Source of the DNA: Sulfurovum sp. AR
GTDB taxonomy: Bacteria > Campylobacterota > Campylobacteria > Campylobacterales > Sulfurovaceae
NCBI RefSeq assembly: GCF_000296775.1
Contig: NZ_AJLE01000003.1
Coordinates: 230,586 to 294,585, forward strand
Reading direction: 5' to 3'
Length of the DNA: 64,000 nucleotides
The notes beneath the pieces are model-generated. The model made no database searches, was not told the DNA's origin, and was given only the letters and a program-made list of their open reading frames with translations. This document shows positions 53,692-63,009 of the stretch, piece after piece (within the stretch, counting starts at the first letter, position 1; each line of letters starts with the position of its first letter). The position numbers and the translations under genes are program-made.

Positions 53692-54967
53692 CAAGATTCT
53701 CATAATACTCTACAACACGTCTATCCACATTAATCACACGTTTCAGATACTGTGTCAGATCTCCTCTGTTAAAATCTATTTTCAGATGTTTAGGGTTTAT
53801 CGCACGTGATATAGCCACATAGAATTGACTGGGTGCGAAGATATTGTCCACGTTACAGACAAGGTTGTCTATACTCATCCCCTGGCTTTTGTGTATCGTC
53901 ACGGCATAGGCCAGCTTTAGAGGAAATTGTGAAAGTGTGGCAAGGGACATGGTCTCAACGCTACCATCATCTTTCACCAGCATATCGACCAGATCAAAGT
54001 CATGTCTCTCGACACGTACGAATTCATCTTCTTTCTCTACGATGAGATGGTCCTCTTCTATCTTTCTGAGGATCCCTCTCTCTCCATTGACGAACTTTCC
54101 CCATTTGTTCACCGTAAACAGGATAGGAACCCCCTCTTTGAGCGTCAAATGCTCGGAGATAGGCAGCATATTTTTCCAGCCTGCCAGTTTTTTTTCATGG
54201 ACTGATCCGAACATCTCTATGTTTGCAAAGAGTATGGTCTCTTCGGTATCGAGTTCATTGATCTTTGCTCGATTGGTCTGTTCCACTTCTAGGTTACGGC
54301 CAAAAAGATAGGTCGGGTCTTTCTCCAACTCTTCATTGTTCCAGAGTTTTGTCATATAATGGATCACTTCCTCATCGCATTGCCCTTTGCGGACCTTGGA
54401 TAGGATATGTGTGAACTCTGCATCTCTAGTACGTTTCATTTTGGTCAGTTCAATCACTGTCAGATCGAAACGTTCCCAAGCCATACTCTCAAATGCATAG
54501 AGCTTTTCTCCAAAGACATCAGCTCTATTCTGCTGTTTTTGTACCGGTGGCAATTGAAAGAAATCTCCTACAAACAGTACTTTTCCAAGATATCCGTAGT
54601 GGTTCAGTCTGTAAGCTATCATATCCATTAGGTCCGTACTCACCATGGAAATTTCATCGATGATGATAAGATCTGTAGCTTTGAGTACTTTCTTCAGGTC
54701 CGAAAGCCGGCTTTTAGCACGTTTGTCTCCTGCAGCCAATTCTTCAAAGTTATTTGCGATACCGAAAACAAAAAAGCTATGTACCGTAAAACCACCAATA
54801 TTCACTGCACTCACACCTGTTGAGCCCAAAGAGACGACTTGTTTCCCTCTTTTTCGGTAGTCAGAGATCACCTCATTGGTAATATAGCTCTTTCCTACCC
54901 CTGCACCACCTGTCAAAAAAACATTGGAATGTTTCAGTGCTTCTAATACATCGACTTTATCACTCAA
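53681..54967 (-). CDS. PIF1-like helicase
   Basis: 428 residues. Walker A LTGGAGVGKSYITNEV (about 17-32), motif Ib GSTGVSAVNIGGFTVHSF, Walker B LIIIDEISMVS, motif III FVGDFFQLPPV, and motifs near the end (AYAVTIHKSQGMS, FYVAISRAINP) form the PIF1/RecD-like set. Substrates are DNA forks, G-quadruplexes or R-loops in relatives. It starts with a TTG overlapping the RNase T2 stop as TTGA. Confidence 0.88.
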   Translation of the reverse strand: MSDKVDVLEALKHSNVFLTGGAGVGKSYITNEVISDYRKRGKQVVSLGSTGVSAVNIGGFTVHSFFVFGIANNFEELAAGDKRAKSRLSDLKKVLKATDLIIIDEISMVSTDLMDMIAYRLNHYGYLGKVLFVGDFFQLPPVQKQQNRADVFGEKLYAFESMAWERFDLTVIELTKMKRTRDAEFTHILSKVRKGQCDEEVIHYMTKLWNNEELEKDPTYLFGRNLEVEQTNRAKINELDTEETILFANIEMFGSVHEKKLAGWKNMLPISEHLTLKEGVPILFTVNKWGKFVNGERGILRKIEEDHLIVEKEDEFVRVERHDFDLVDMLVKDDGSVETMSLATLSQFPLKLAYAVTIHKSQGMSIDNLVCNVDNIFAPSQFYVAISRAINPKHLKIDFNRGDLTQYLKRVINVDRRVVEYYENLVTS

Positions 54968-55953
54968 AACCCAGCCTTATCTACAAATCCACCCTGACAA
55001 TGGCTTCGTGTTTGTTTACCTTGCGTTAAAAGTGCACCTAGATCATCACTTCCCGCTCCTATATGCAACCAAAGTTCCGTGATAAGTCCCTTATTACATT
55101 TCAGCTCTACGCGTTTTCCAGCACCCAATCCAAAGCTTCTGTCAAACACTGCACGTACCTGTTGAAGTGTCACACGTTTGCCTATCTGTTTTTTAAAAAA
55201 ATCGCCTACCCTGGAAGCATTGACCTGTTCTACCATCTGTATAGCATCTTTATAATATCTGTTAGGATCTGTACCGTAACAGGTACCGTGTTTGATCCAT
55301 TCATGTTTATGTAAACTTGAAGCAACCCCCGGCATCACTTTTTGTAGACGTCCTTTTATCTCATCATTTAAAGCGATATCTGGAAGTCTATTCCATTGCT
55401 TATGTTTGTCCAACATCATGGTGTGACGCTCCACTCCACAATAGATGTTATGTTTAGGCTGTGGCCACAACCCATGCAGTACAAAATGTTTTTCACGATA
55501 CTTGAATCTGCCAAAAGCAAACAAGCTTCTTTGACACTCTTTTTTCACTCTGTGCATTTCACAAAAAGCATTATGCCAGGAGAGGGTCAAAATGTTTTGT
55601 TTTGAGATTTTGCTATTGTCATATTTTTGAGTTTGATCAAACCCATCATCGATATTAAGAACCTTACTACCTGCTCTTCTAACATTAAGGGGATTGGACG
55701 CGTCTGAATGTTTGTGAAAACAACTCTCATCTACCCATCTCTGTGAAGGCTGTTCACCTTTTACCACTATAAGATTTTGTCCTTTATAGTGTCTGAGTAT
55801 CGTATATTTTTTCTCTTTATCCAAATGTACGCCATGGGTATTTTGCGTATGTTTCAGGTTATTAAAGGCAGGGCATTCCTGAGTAGGAAACATCTCTTCT
55901 CTTGCAAGAAGCGAAACAGTGAAAAGCATCAATATAAGGATGAGTTGGTTCAT
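54964..55953 (-). CDS. Secreted RNase T2-family ribonuclease with N-terminal extension
   Basis: 329 residues. Signal peptide (about 1-17). Residues about 45-80 form an SH3b-like strand pattern (KKYTILRHYKGQNLIVVKG). The RNase T2 domain starts near 118 with conserved blocks FVLHGLWPQ (CAS1, His 160) and HEWIKHGTC (CAS2, His 217, Glu 218, His 222), both intact, plus matching cysteines. It would cut RNA in the periplasm or outside. The N-terminal extension is not part of the standard family. Confidence 0.9.
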   Translation of the reverse strand: MNQLILILMLFTVSLLAREEMFPTQECPAFNNLKHTQNTHGVHLDKEKKYTILRHYKGQNLIVVKGEQPSQRWVDESCFHKHSDASNPLNVRRAGSKVLNIDDGFDQTQKYDNSKISKQNILTLSWHNAFCEMHRVKKECQRSLFAFGRFKYREKHFVLHGLWPQPKHNIYCGVERHTMMLDKHKQWNRLPDIALNDEIKGRLQKVMPGVASSLHKHEWIKHGTCYGTDPNRYYKDAIQMVEQVNASRVGDFFKKQIGKRVTLQQVRAVFDRSFGLGAGKRVELKCNKGLITELWLHIGAGSDDLGALLTQGKQTRSHCQGGFVDKAGF

Positions 55954-56027
55954 GCTATGCTACCCTGAATTTTTTAAAGTATTATACTGTAACAAACTTT
56001 TGCCACTTTCAATCAACTGATCTCCCA

Positions 56028-56528
56028 TCAAACATATAATGCTCCAAAACTATCACGGTAAGTCAGATAAAGCCTAAGATCAAATTCAAGCTGATGGTAT
56101 GCCGGTTCTATATGGGTACAAAGTTTGTAGAACGCTTTAGTATGTTCTTTTTCTTTGATATGTGCCAATTCGTGGACCACGATCATCCGCAAAAAAGGCT
56201 CAGGGACTTTTTTGAAAATATGTGAGATACGTATCTCGTTTTTGGCCTTGAGCTTTCCGCCTTGTACACGTGACACAAAGGTATGTGTTCCAAGTGCAGT
56301 ATGAATATCGCGTATCTTCGTATCATAAAGTACTTTGGAGATAGGTACAGCATTGCGCATGTAAGTGTTTTTAAGTGTCTGTACGTAGCTGTAAAGACTT
56401 TTATCTGTAGTATATTCATGTAATGAGGGATACTTTGCAAGAAGGTACTCTCCAAGTTTATTCTGCTCTATGAGAGTTTGTACCTGTGCTTTTAACTGGC
56501 TATCGTAACCATTAAGGTATTTTAACAT
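56028..56528 (-). CDS. YgjP/SprT-like metallopeptidase (M48-related)
   Basis: 166 residues. Zinc motif HELAHIKEKEHTKAF (about 119-133) with a downstream H/E arrangement, as in the YgjP (DUF45) family. No signal or membrane segment, so cytoplasmic. Function of the family is poorly known. It is divergent from the CitE-like gene by about 45 bases. Confidence 0.8.
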   Translation of the reverse strand: MLKYLNGYDSQLKAQVQTLIEQNKLGEYLLAKYPSLHEYTTDKSLYSYVQTLKNTYMRNAVPISKVLYDTKIRDIHTALGTHTFVSRVQGGKLKAKNEIRISHIFKKVPEPFLRMIVVHELAHIKEKEHTKAFYKLCTHIEPAYHQLEFDLRLYLTYRDSFGALYV

Positions 56529-56573
56529 GGAGAATTATATCGCTTTTGAGTTAATTTTAGATACTATAACAGT

Positions 56574-57470
56574 ATGATATTTGATGATTTAGAGACACTT
56601 CCTACAACCTTTGGAAATAAACGAAAAACCCCTACCGTAAAACGCACCTACCGTTCCAACATGATGCTTAATCCACTGAATCTCAAGCATTTAAACCGTA
56701 TCGACGATCATCCTGCAGATATGATCACCCTCAATCTTGAAGATGCCATTGCACCCTCACGTAAAAAGGAAGCCCTGCATAACATCGCTTTCTTCCTCTC
56801 ACATATGGAACACTCTAACTCCTTCATCATTGTGCGTACCAACCCTTTACATGAAGGCGGTGCGGAAGAGATCGCTTTTTTAAATGATTTTGGTTTTGAT
56901 GCCGTACGTGTCGCAAAAGTAAAAAACCAAGCTGAGATAGCCCAGGCGCTTACACTTCTCAGTGCAGATAAAGAGTTGCATATTTCACTGGAGACAAAAG
57001 AAGCCTTTGAGAGCTTAAGTGCACTGCGTATAGATGAACGTCTTACTACAGCGAACCTGGGTATTTTGGACTTGCTCACCTCTCTTGGATTGCCTCAGTC
57101 ATTAGTAACGCTGAATAACCCTACTATAGACTACATTCTCTCCAAGTTTTTGGTCGATGCAAAAACATCCGGTATACACCCTATCTCATTTATGTTCCAG
57201 GAGTACAATGACACAGAAACGTTCAAAGCCTGGTGTGAAAGAGAAAAGATGATGGGCTTTGAGACCAAAGCATGCATGGGTCCCAAACAAGTGCAGATCA
57301 CCAATGAAATATTTCATACAAATAGAGATGAGATAGAAAGGGCTTTGCATATTAAAGAGGCTTTTGAAACCCATGCCGCACAAGGAATCAACGGATTTAT
57401 GGATGAGAAATACGGGTTTATTGACGAACCCATCTACCGTGATAGCCTGTTGGTTCTCAATCTTAGCTAA
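56574..57470 (+). CDS. CitE/HpcH-like aldolase-fold protein
   Basis: 298 residues. TIM-barrel features: LNLEDAIAPSRKKEAL (metal-binding Glu), FIIVRTNPL, FDAVRVAKVKN, LHISLETKEAFE and a later GILDLLTSLGL. Related to citrate lyase beta and malyl-CoA lyases, but no citD/citF or thioester gene is nearby, so it probably acts alone on an acyl-CoA or sugar acid. mltB starts 9 bases downstream. Confidence 0.75.
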   Translation: MIFDDLETLPTTFGNKRKTPTVKRTYRSNMMLNPLNLKHLNRIDDHPADMITLNLEDAIAPSRKKEALHNIAFFLSHMEHSNSFIIVRTNPLHEGGAEEIAFLNDFGFDAVRVAKVKNQAEIAQALTLLSADKELHISLETKEAFESLSALRIDERLTTANLGILDLLTSLGLPQSLVTLNNPTIDYILSKFLVDAKTSGIHPISFMFQEYNDTETFKAWCEREKMMGFETKACMGPKQVQITNEIFHTNRDEIERALHIKEAFETHAAQGINGFMDEKYGFIDEPIYRDSLLVLNLS

Positions 57471-57479
57471 GGTGAGAAG

Positions 57480-58466
57480 TTGAGATCTGTTACACTCTTA
57501 TTATTTACCATACTTTTACCTTATTTCCTGAGTGCAAATGATGACCGTCCACCTGTTCCGTATGATTTTCTAGCCAAAAAAGAGGTCAAAACCTTCATCG
57601 ACAAGATGGTCAAAAAACATCATTTCACACGTAGCTATCTGACCTCGGTACTAGAGAGTGCGAAACTTGACCGTGACACACTTGCACGATATACAGGAAA
57701 ATACAAAGTAGGTAGCACAAATGGCCCTTGGGAACGGTACAAGGCGCATGTACTGGATCCTGTCACTCTGGACAAAGCCAAAGCCTTTAAAAAAAGATAC
57801 TATAAAACACTACTAAAAGCAAGTCAAGAGTATCAAGTTGACATGGAGTACATTGTGGGCTTTATCGGAGTGGAAAGCAAATTTGGAGAATATAGCGGAG
57901 ACTACAATGTATTAGATGCTTTAACCACCCTTGCCTTTCATAAAAACCGTATGAAGAAATTTTTCAAGTCCGAGTTGGAACATCTCTTTTTAATGGCCAG
58001 AGAACAGAACTATGATATCACGACACTGCAGGGTTCTTTTGCCGGAGCTATGGGCATGGTACAACAAATGCCTTCGGTCTTCAGAAAGTTTGGTATGGAC
58101 TATAACCGTGACGGGGAAAAGGACCCGTGGGACCTAGAGGATGCCATTGGGATCATTGCAAAATTTATGAAGAAGAACGGTTGGGAAAAAGGAGCCCAGG
58201 TCGCAGTGCCGACAAAATTTAAAGGGAAACGCTATACAGCACTCAAAACAAGTCACAGACGAACCCTGCCATTAAAGACGATACTAAAGCATGGTATCAC
58301 GCCTTTAAAGCACTTTAAGGAGCCTAAAGCCTATCTGCTGAAAAACCGTAACCTTACGCATGATGATATCTGGCTGGGTGCCAAAAACTTCCGTGTACTA
58401 ACACGTTACAATAATTCAACAAGCTATGGTATGGCCATACACCTTATTGCCCAGGCGGTCAAGTAA
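57480..58466 (+). CDS. mltB: Membrane-bound lytic transglycosylase B
   Basis: 328 residues, TTG start at 57480 with AAGGTGAGAAG upstream. Signal peptide about 1-20 (ending LSA). MltB core: YIVGFIGVESKFGEYSGDYNV with catalytic Glu near residue 128, then GSFAGAMGMVQQMPSVFRKFG and DYNRDGEKDPWDLEDAIG. The usual lipobox of E. coli MltB is absent, so this form is probably soluble in the periplasm. It cleaves peptidoglycan glycan chains. Confidence 0.9.
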   Translation: MRSVTLLLFTILLPYFLSANDDRPPVPYDFLAKKEVKTFIDKMVKKHHFTRSYLTSVLESAKLDRDTLARYTGKYKVGSTNGPWERYKAHVLDPVTLDKAKAFKKRYYKTLLKASQEYQVDMEYIVGFIGVESKFGEYSGDYNVLDALTTLAFHKNRMKKFFKSELEHLFLMAREQNYDITTLQGSFAGAMGMVQQMPSVFRKFGMDYNRDGEKDPWDLEDAIGIIAKFMKKNGWEKGAQVAVPTKFKGKRYTALKTSHRRTLPLKTILKHGITPLKHFKEPKAYLLKNRNLTHDDIWLGAKNFRVLTRYNNSTSYGMAIHLIAQAVK

Positions 58467-60312
58467 AAATATATTTCTCCTCGAACGCCTTTTTAGAGAG
58501 TGCCTCCTCGAAATAAAATCCTTGAAACACATCACATTCTATCTTGGTCAGGAATATAAGCTGTTGAAATGTTTCCACTCCCTCCGCCACAATGTTTAGA
58601 TCCAAATTCTTAGCTATAGAGATGATCGTACTGATCATCTTCTTATCATCTTTACTATCATCTAGGCGTGCTACGAATGTTCTATCTATTTTTACTTCGT
58701 CTATCGGCAACACTTTTAAATAATTGAGTGAAGAATACCCTGTACCAAAGTCATCAATGGAAAATGAAATACCTATATTTTTTAATCTATTCATCATACT
58801 GACCACTTTTTTCATATCTTCTGAAAAAACATGCTCTGTGATCTCAAACACAATTTTTTGTTCACTCTCTTTTTTAGGAAAATAGATTTTGATCAAACGT
58901 TCCACTTCATTGACAAATGTCTCACATAAGAGCTGTCTCATACTGACATTCACTGAAATAGATTCTAATTTCTTACCTTTAGCGTTCCATCTATTGATAC
59001 TTTCAAATGTCTCTTTTAGCACATAGCTTCCGACTTCTAAGATCAATCCTGTGTTTTCTATGATGGGGATGAACTCTTCAGGCTCCACTTCGCCCAACTG
59101 ATCATCATTCCATCTGATAAGGGACTCACAGCCTATCACTTGTTCATCTTTATCAAACTGCGGTTGGTAGAAGACCTCTATGATATTTTCTTTCAATGCA
59201 TAATGGAGTTTCTGCTCTATAAGAAGATGTCTTTCAACCCTCTGTGCAAGGTCTTGATTAAAGATTATCACACCATCTCGCCCTTGAACCTTTGCTTCAT
59301 ACATCGCTATATCTGCTTCTCTAATAAAATTTTTACTATAGAGGAATGATGGATCGATTTGATGTACACCAATGCTTGCACTGATATGAAGATGATGACC
59401 ATCAATACTATAAGGCTTGCGAATGACATAGAGCAATCCCTCCGAAAAACTATATGCAGGATCCATTTTAGACACGTCTTCATTTAACTCTTTACTTATA
59501 AGGATAAACTCATCACCTCCTAAACGTGCCACGATATGTGTATCTTCTGCATACTCTTTAAGCCGCTCGGAAACCTCTATCAATAACTTATCCCCGATCT
59601 CATGCCCCAAAGAATCATTAATGGTTTTAAAATGATCCAGATCTATCAGAAACAAACATGCGGTTTTATGATTCACAGCCAATCTTTCATGCAAAGATTC
59701 CATATACTCCATAAAATAGCGTCTATTATAGAGCCCCGTCAAGATGTCATGTTGGGCTTGGGAATAATTCTTCTGTAACAATCGGTTGGTATTAAAAGAT
59801 GCATACAATAACACAAATAAAAATATCAGAGAAAAGATTGACAACACATACCCATACCATGCATCAACAAATGCAAAATAGACGATCAGTGGTAACATCA
59901 GGGTAACTAAAATAGGAACAAACAGTTTTTTATCAGAGACAAGCAGTGTCGATGCTACAACAGCCGCACCCAGCTGTGTAAAAATTGCTATATAATGTAT
60001 ATGGTATTGATCATATCCGACATACATCACAAATATCAATGACCAGGCAGAAAAAATGATATACATGAACCATGTAAGTTTTCCATACCATTTTTTTAAA
60101 TGATTTTCATCCATTCTATAGGTAGCAAACTCTTTATATAGCATCCATCCATAGTATGAAATGCATAACAATATACCATACCATACCAATGCGGGCATCA
60201 AAATATGAAAGTTCCAACCAACAATGACATAAACAAGTCCAGGTATAAGGGAGAGCCCAGACATTAGAAGAATTTGTTTTTGCAGAAATGTATAATATTT
60301 TTGATGCTTCAT
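58459..60312 (-). CDS. GGDEF-EAL membrane protein
   Basis: 617 residues from the second in-frame ATG (60312); the first is at 60327. Neither has an SD site, but TATAAT sits 6 bases before the second, so the mRNA may be leaderless. Six N-terminal helices form a membrane sensor. GGDEF domain: LTGLYNRRYF, then ARLGGDEFILI, intact. EAL domain: the signature is CESLIRWND (ESL instead of EAL), DDFGTGYSSLNYLKVLPIDEVKIDRTFV follows. The middle position is not catalytic, so phosphodiesterase activity is possible. It would set cyclic-di-GMP levels. Confidence 0.9.
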   Translation of the reverse strand: MKHQKYYTFLQKQILLMSGLSLIPGLVYVIVGWNFHILMPALVWYGILLCISYYGWMLYKEFATYRMDENHLKKWYGKLTWFMYIIFSAWSLIFVMYVGYDQYHIHYIAIFTQLGAAVVASTLLVSDKKLFVPILVTLMLPLIVYFAFVDAWYGYVLSIFSLIFLFVLLYASFNTNRLLQKNYSQAQHDILTGLYNRRYFMEYMESLHERLAVNHKTACLFLIDLDHFKTINDSLGHEIGDKLLIEVSERLKEYAEDTHIVARLGGDEFILISKELNEDVSKMDPAYSFSEGLLYVIRKPYSIDGHHLHISASIGVHQIDPSFLYSKNFIREADIAMYEAKVQGRDGVIIFNQDLAQRVERHLLIEQKLHYALKENIIEVFYQPQFDKDEQVIGCESLIRWNDDQLGEVEPEEFIPIIENTGLILEVGSYVLKETFESINRWNAKGKKLESISVNVSMRQLLCETFVNEVERLIKIYFPKKESEQKIVFEITEHVFSEDMKKVVSMMNRLKNIGISFSIDDFGTGYSSLNYLKVLPIDEVKIDRTFVARLDDSKDDKKMISTIISIAKNLDLNIVAEGVETFQQLIFLTKIECDVFQGFYFEEALSKKAFEEKYIFT

Positions 60313-60338
60313 ACATCTATTATACAATAATTTTGATC

Positions 60339-60710
60339 TTAATCCTCGAAGATAATAATATCATAGGAGCTTTTTGTCACCAAGGCCTTACTTGAATGGA
60401 CAGAGCCATGACGGTTTACTTTGCTGAGTTCTTCACGCAATTGGTCTATCTCTTTTTGCATTTCATCGATCTGTTCTTTAAGCTGCAGTACAATGTCAAC
60501 TCCTGCAAGGTTCACACCCATTTGACGCGTTAAGCGTAAAATGAGTTTCATACGTTCAATGTCACGTTGTGAATAAAGACGCATACGTCCCTGAGTACGT
60601 GAAGGTTCAACCAAGCCTTCACGTTCATACTGTCTCAATGTCTGGGGGTGTATGTCTAGCATGCTAGCCACTACAGAGATTAGGTATACGGGTTCATCAT
60701 AACTGTGCAT
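60339..60710 (-). CDS. hspR: MerR-family heat-shock repressor HspR
   Basis: 123 residues. MerR-type HTH YLISVVASMLDIHPQTLRQYEREGLVEPSRTQG (as YLISVVASMLDIHPQTLRQYE and REGLVEPSR), then a coiled coil (LKEQIDEMQKEIDQLREEL). In Helicobacter, HspR represses cbpA-hspR and chaperone operons by binding HAIR. Here it lies 10 bases after cbpA, so it is in the operon it controls. Confidence 0.93.
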   Translation of the reverse strand: MHSYDEPVYLISVVASMLDIHPQTLRQYEREGLVEPSRTQGRMRLYSQRDIERMKLILRLTRQMGVNLAGVDIVLQLKEQIDEMQKEIDQLREELSKVNRHGSVHSSKALVTKSSYDIIIFED

Positions 60711-60720
60711 TGAATATCCT

Positions 60721-61578
60721 TTAGAGTTTTTCTTCGATCATCGCTTTAAGTTCGTCATCCAACGTATCTACATCAGGTAAAACCACATTTGCTACAAGGT
60801 ACAGGTCGCCTTTCAATGCTGTTTTTCTGTCAGCGACACCTTTACCTTTTAGTCTAAATTTCTGACCATTCTTCGTATTTTTAGGTACTTTGAGTGACAC
60901 CTCTTTTTCTGGTGTATCTATAGCGATCTTACCTCCAAAGAGTGCATCTTTGAGAGGAACATCAAATGTTTTATAGAGGTTGTCACCTTTTCTTTCATAT
61001 TCATTGGAAGCAGCGACTTCCACTTGTATAAGAAGGTCTCCTACATGTCCCTGGTATTGTTTACCTTTACCACGTACACGCATGGTTTCACCGCTTTTGA
61101 TCCCTGCGGGGATCTTGATATCAAAATTTTGGCCATTGGTAGAAACATTATGTTTACCACCGTTGATCGCCACCATGAACGGTACGGTAATACGTGCCTG
61201 AAGGTCCAGGTCAGGCGCACCAAAACCGCCAAAACCGCCTTGTGCACCACCAAACCCGCCACTGAAACCGCCAGCGCCTCCACCGAACATTTGTCTGAGT
61301 ATCTCATCGAGGTCAACACCTCCACCTTGTCTCTGTGCGAAATCATGGAAATTCTGGCCGCCGAACATTTGATCACCAAATTGATCATATTGTGCTTTCT
61401 TCTCAGGGTCAGAGAGGACTTCATAGGCTGCATTGATCTCTTTGAACTTATCTACAGCACTCTCATCTTTATTAATGTCAGGGTGGTATTTTCTTGCGAG
61501 TTTTCTATAAGATTTTTTAATTTCATCGGCAGAAGCATTTTCACTTACACCGAGTGTTTCATATAAACTTTTTGACAT
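60721..61578 (-). CDS. cbpA: DnaJ-like co-chaperone CbpA
   Basis: 285 residues. J domain with HPD in [15 protein letters not shown] (about 32-34 for HPD), a G/F-rich region ([22 protein letters not shown] at about 95-116, here split) and two C-terminal substrate-binding domains. The zinc finger of DnaJ is absent, which makes it CbpA-like. It delivers substrates to DnaK. First gene of the cbpA-hspR operon. Confidence 0.93.
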   Translation of the reverse strand: MSKSLYETLGVSENASADEIKKSYRKLARKYHPDINKDESAVDKFKEINAAYEVLSDPEKKAQYDQFGDQMFGGQNFHDFAQRQGGGVDLDEILRQMFGGGAGGFSGGFGGAQGGFGGFGAPDLDLQARITVPFMVAINGGKHNVSTNGQNFDIKIPAGIKSGETMRVRGKGKQYQGHVGDLLIQVEVAASNEYERKGDNLYKTFDVPLKDALFGGKIAIDTPEKEVSLKVPKNTKNGQKFRLKGKGVADRKTALKGDLYLVANVVLPDVDTLDDELKAMIEEKL

Positions 61579-61614
61579 AGTATTCCTAAAATAATGGTTT
61601 TTTTATTTTAAAAA

Positions 61615-61649
61615 ATTATATCAAAAAAGTTTAGTCAATGTCAATCAAG
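61615..61649 (-). promoter_or_regulatory. Promoter of cbpA-hspR with HAIR-like HspR operator
   Basis: On the minus strand TTGACA (61639-61644) and TATAAT (61615-61620) are separated by 18 bases: an almost ideal sigma-70 promoter. CTTGATT-N7-ACTAAAC (61629-61649) overlaps the -35 box and matches the HAIR consensus CTTGAGT-N7-ACTCAAG at 11 of 14 arm positions. Repressor binding there would block RNA polymerase. Confidence 0.8.
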
Positions 61650-61660
61650 TTAAAGAGGAT

Positions 61661-62056
61661 TTATGGTTGATACGGTACTGTTTTATACCCTTCACGTATC
61701 ATCTTCATAATGCCACCTTTCAAATTAGTGACCTTGTAGCCTAGTCTATCTGATAAAAATTCCGAAACGATACCCGTACGGCTACCCACTCTACATATGA
61801 GTGCGAAGGGCTCATCTTTTTTAACAACCCTGTCTAACTGTTCCAAAAAATTCGGAACATTGAAATTCCCTTGTTCATCAAAAAACATGATCGTATAGGA
61901 ACCTTTTACTATCCCTGTCTCCTTCCATTCTGCTGGGGTACGAATATCGATGATCTTTATATTTTTTTCAGTAAATTCAGGCGTCGCCCACACTTGATAC
62001 AACTCTGCCATCAATGATACTGTCATAAGACATAAACCTATCACAATTTTCTTCAT
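61661..62056 (-). CDS. Periplasmic rhodanese-domain protein
   Basis: 131 residues. Signal peptide about 1-17. A single rhodanese domain (IDIRTPAEWKETGIVKGS) with the active Cys in LICRVGSRTG (Cys 88). It may transfer sulfur or act as a persulfide carrier, of interest in a sulfur-linked organism. Confidence 0.82.
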   Translation of the reverse strand: MKKIVIGLCLMTVSLMAELYQVWATPEFTEKNIKIIDIRTPAEWKETGIVKGSYTIMFFDEQGNFNVPNFLEQLDRVVKKDEPFALICRVGSRTGIVSEFLSDRLGYKVTNLKGGIMKMIREGYKTVPYQP

Positions 62057-62155
62057 CTCTATTCCTTATATGAATAATACGAGTTATACTATAAATAGTA
62101 TAACAAAACTACGTAAAATAATCGTGGATTTCACACCCTTAGAGTACAATACAGT

Positions 62156-62946
62156 ATGAATCTTACACCAGTGAACGACATAAACTTACCAGAACTCAGC
62201 ATTTATCATCAACTCAGGGACAATGCTTTTACCTCTGACAACAGTTTTATAGCAGACAGCCCCAAAGTAGTGAACCTGCTTCTCAAAACAGATATCACAG
62301 TTAAAAGTATTCTAGCAACACAAGAGTATTATGATACCTATGCACATCTCATCAAAGAAAAAACATTCCTCAACTCTTTGTTGCAAGTAAAGCCCTTATG
62401 CAAAATATCGTAGGACACAAGATACACCATAATGTCATGATGCATGGCACACGCCCGGAACAAACACAACTTGGTGACCTTGATGATCAGATTATTATGT
62501 TAGATGAGATCAGTTCTACACAAAACATAGGCTCCATCGCACGCTCTGCTGCGGCTATAGGGATAAACTCATACTTACTGCCTTCACAGGGACCACACCC
62601 CTACTCCAGACGGGCACTTAGAGTCTCCATGGGACACATCAGTATGCTCAAAACACACCTCTATGATGATATACATGAGACCATAAGAACACTCAAAGAA
62701 AATGGATACCGTATCTATGCGGCAGAAGTCACTGCTGACTCAACACCTCTCTCCTCTGTCAAAGTCGTAGACAAATGGGTACTGCTTATGGGCCATGAAG
62801 GTTCAGGCTTGTCAGATGAAATCTTGGATCTATGTGATGAAGTGGTCACCATAGAAATGACGGAAGGTGTTAAGAGTTTGAATGTAGGTGTTGCTGCTTC
62901 TATTATGATGTATCAGTTTAAACAAAAGATTCAGAATAATAAATAA
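62156..62946 (+). pseudogene. TrmH/SpoU-family RNA methyltransferase gene interrupted by a frameshift
   Basis: Two frames together make one protein: 62156-62413 encodes the N-terminal substrate-binding domain up to LIKEKTF, and the other frame supplies NIPQLFVASKALMQNIVGHKIHHN and then the SPOUT motifs (DEISSTQNIGSIARSAAAIG, VLLMGHEGSGLSDEIL, IEMTEGVKSLNVGVAASIMMY). The join falls in a run of six A at 62358-62363; adding one A restores a continuous gene. An A-tract indel, sequencing error or slippage at A6 would explain it. ATG at 62398 would start a truncated protein of 182 residues. Confidence 0.75.
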
Positions 62947-63009
62947 TTATATATAAAATGTTGTTGTAAGTTAATTGTCTTTTTGATATACTTAATTTAA
63001 AACGTTTGA
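62947..63009. other. Short spacer before a decayed gene
   Basis: AT-rich DNA without a promoter or terminator I can call. Confidence 0.4.

Noticed and set aside
62356..62364. Programmed frameshift at a classic slippery heptamer
   Set aside because: The A6 tract is in the wrong phase for X XXY YYZ, and no downstream pseudoknot is evident; an indel or homopolymer slippage fits better.
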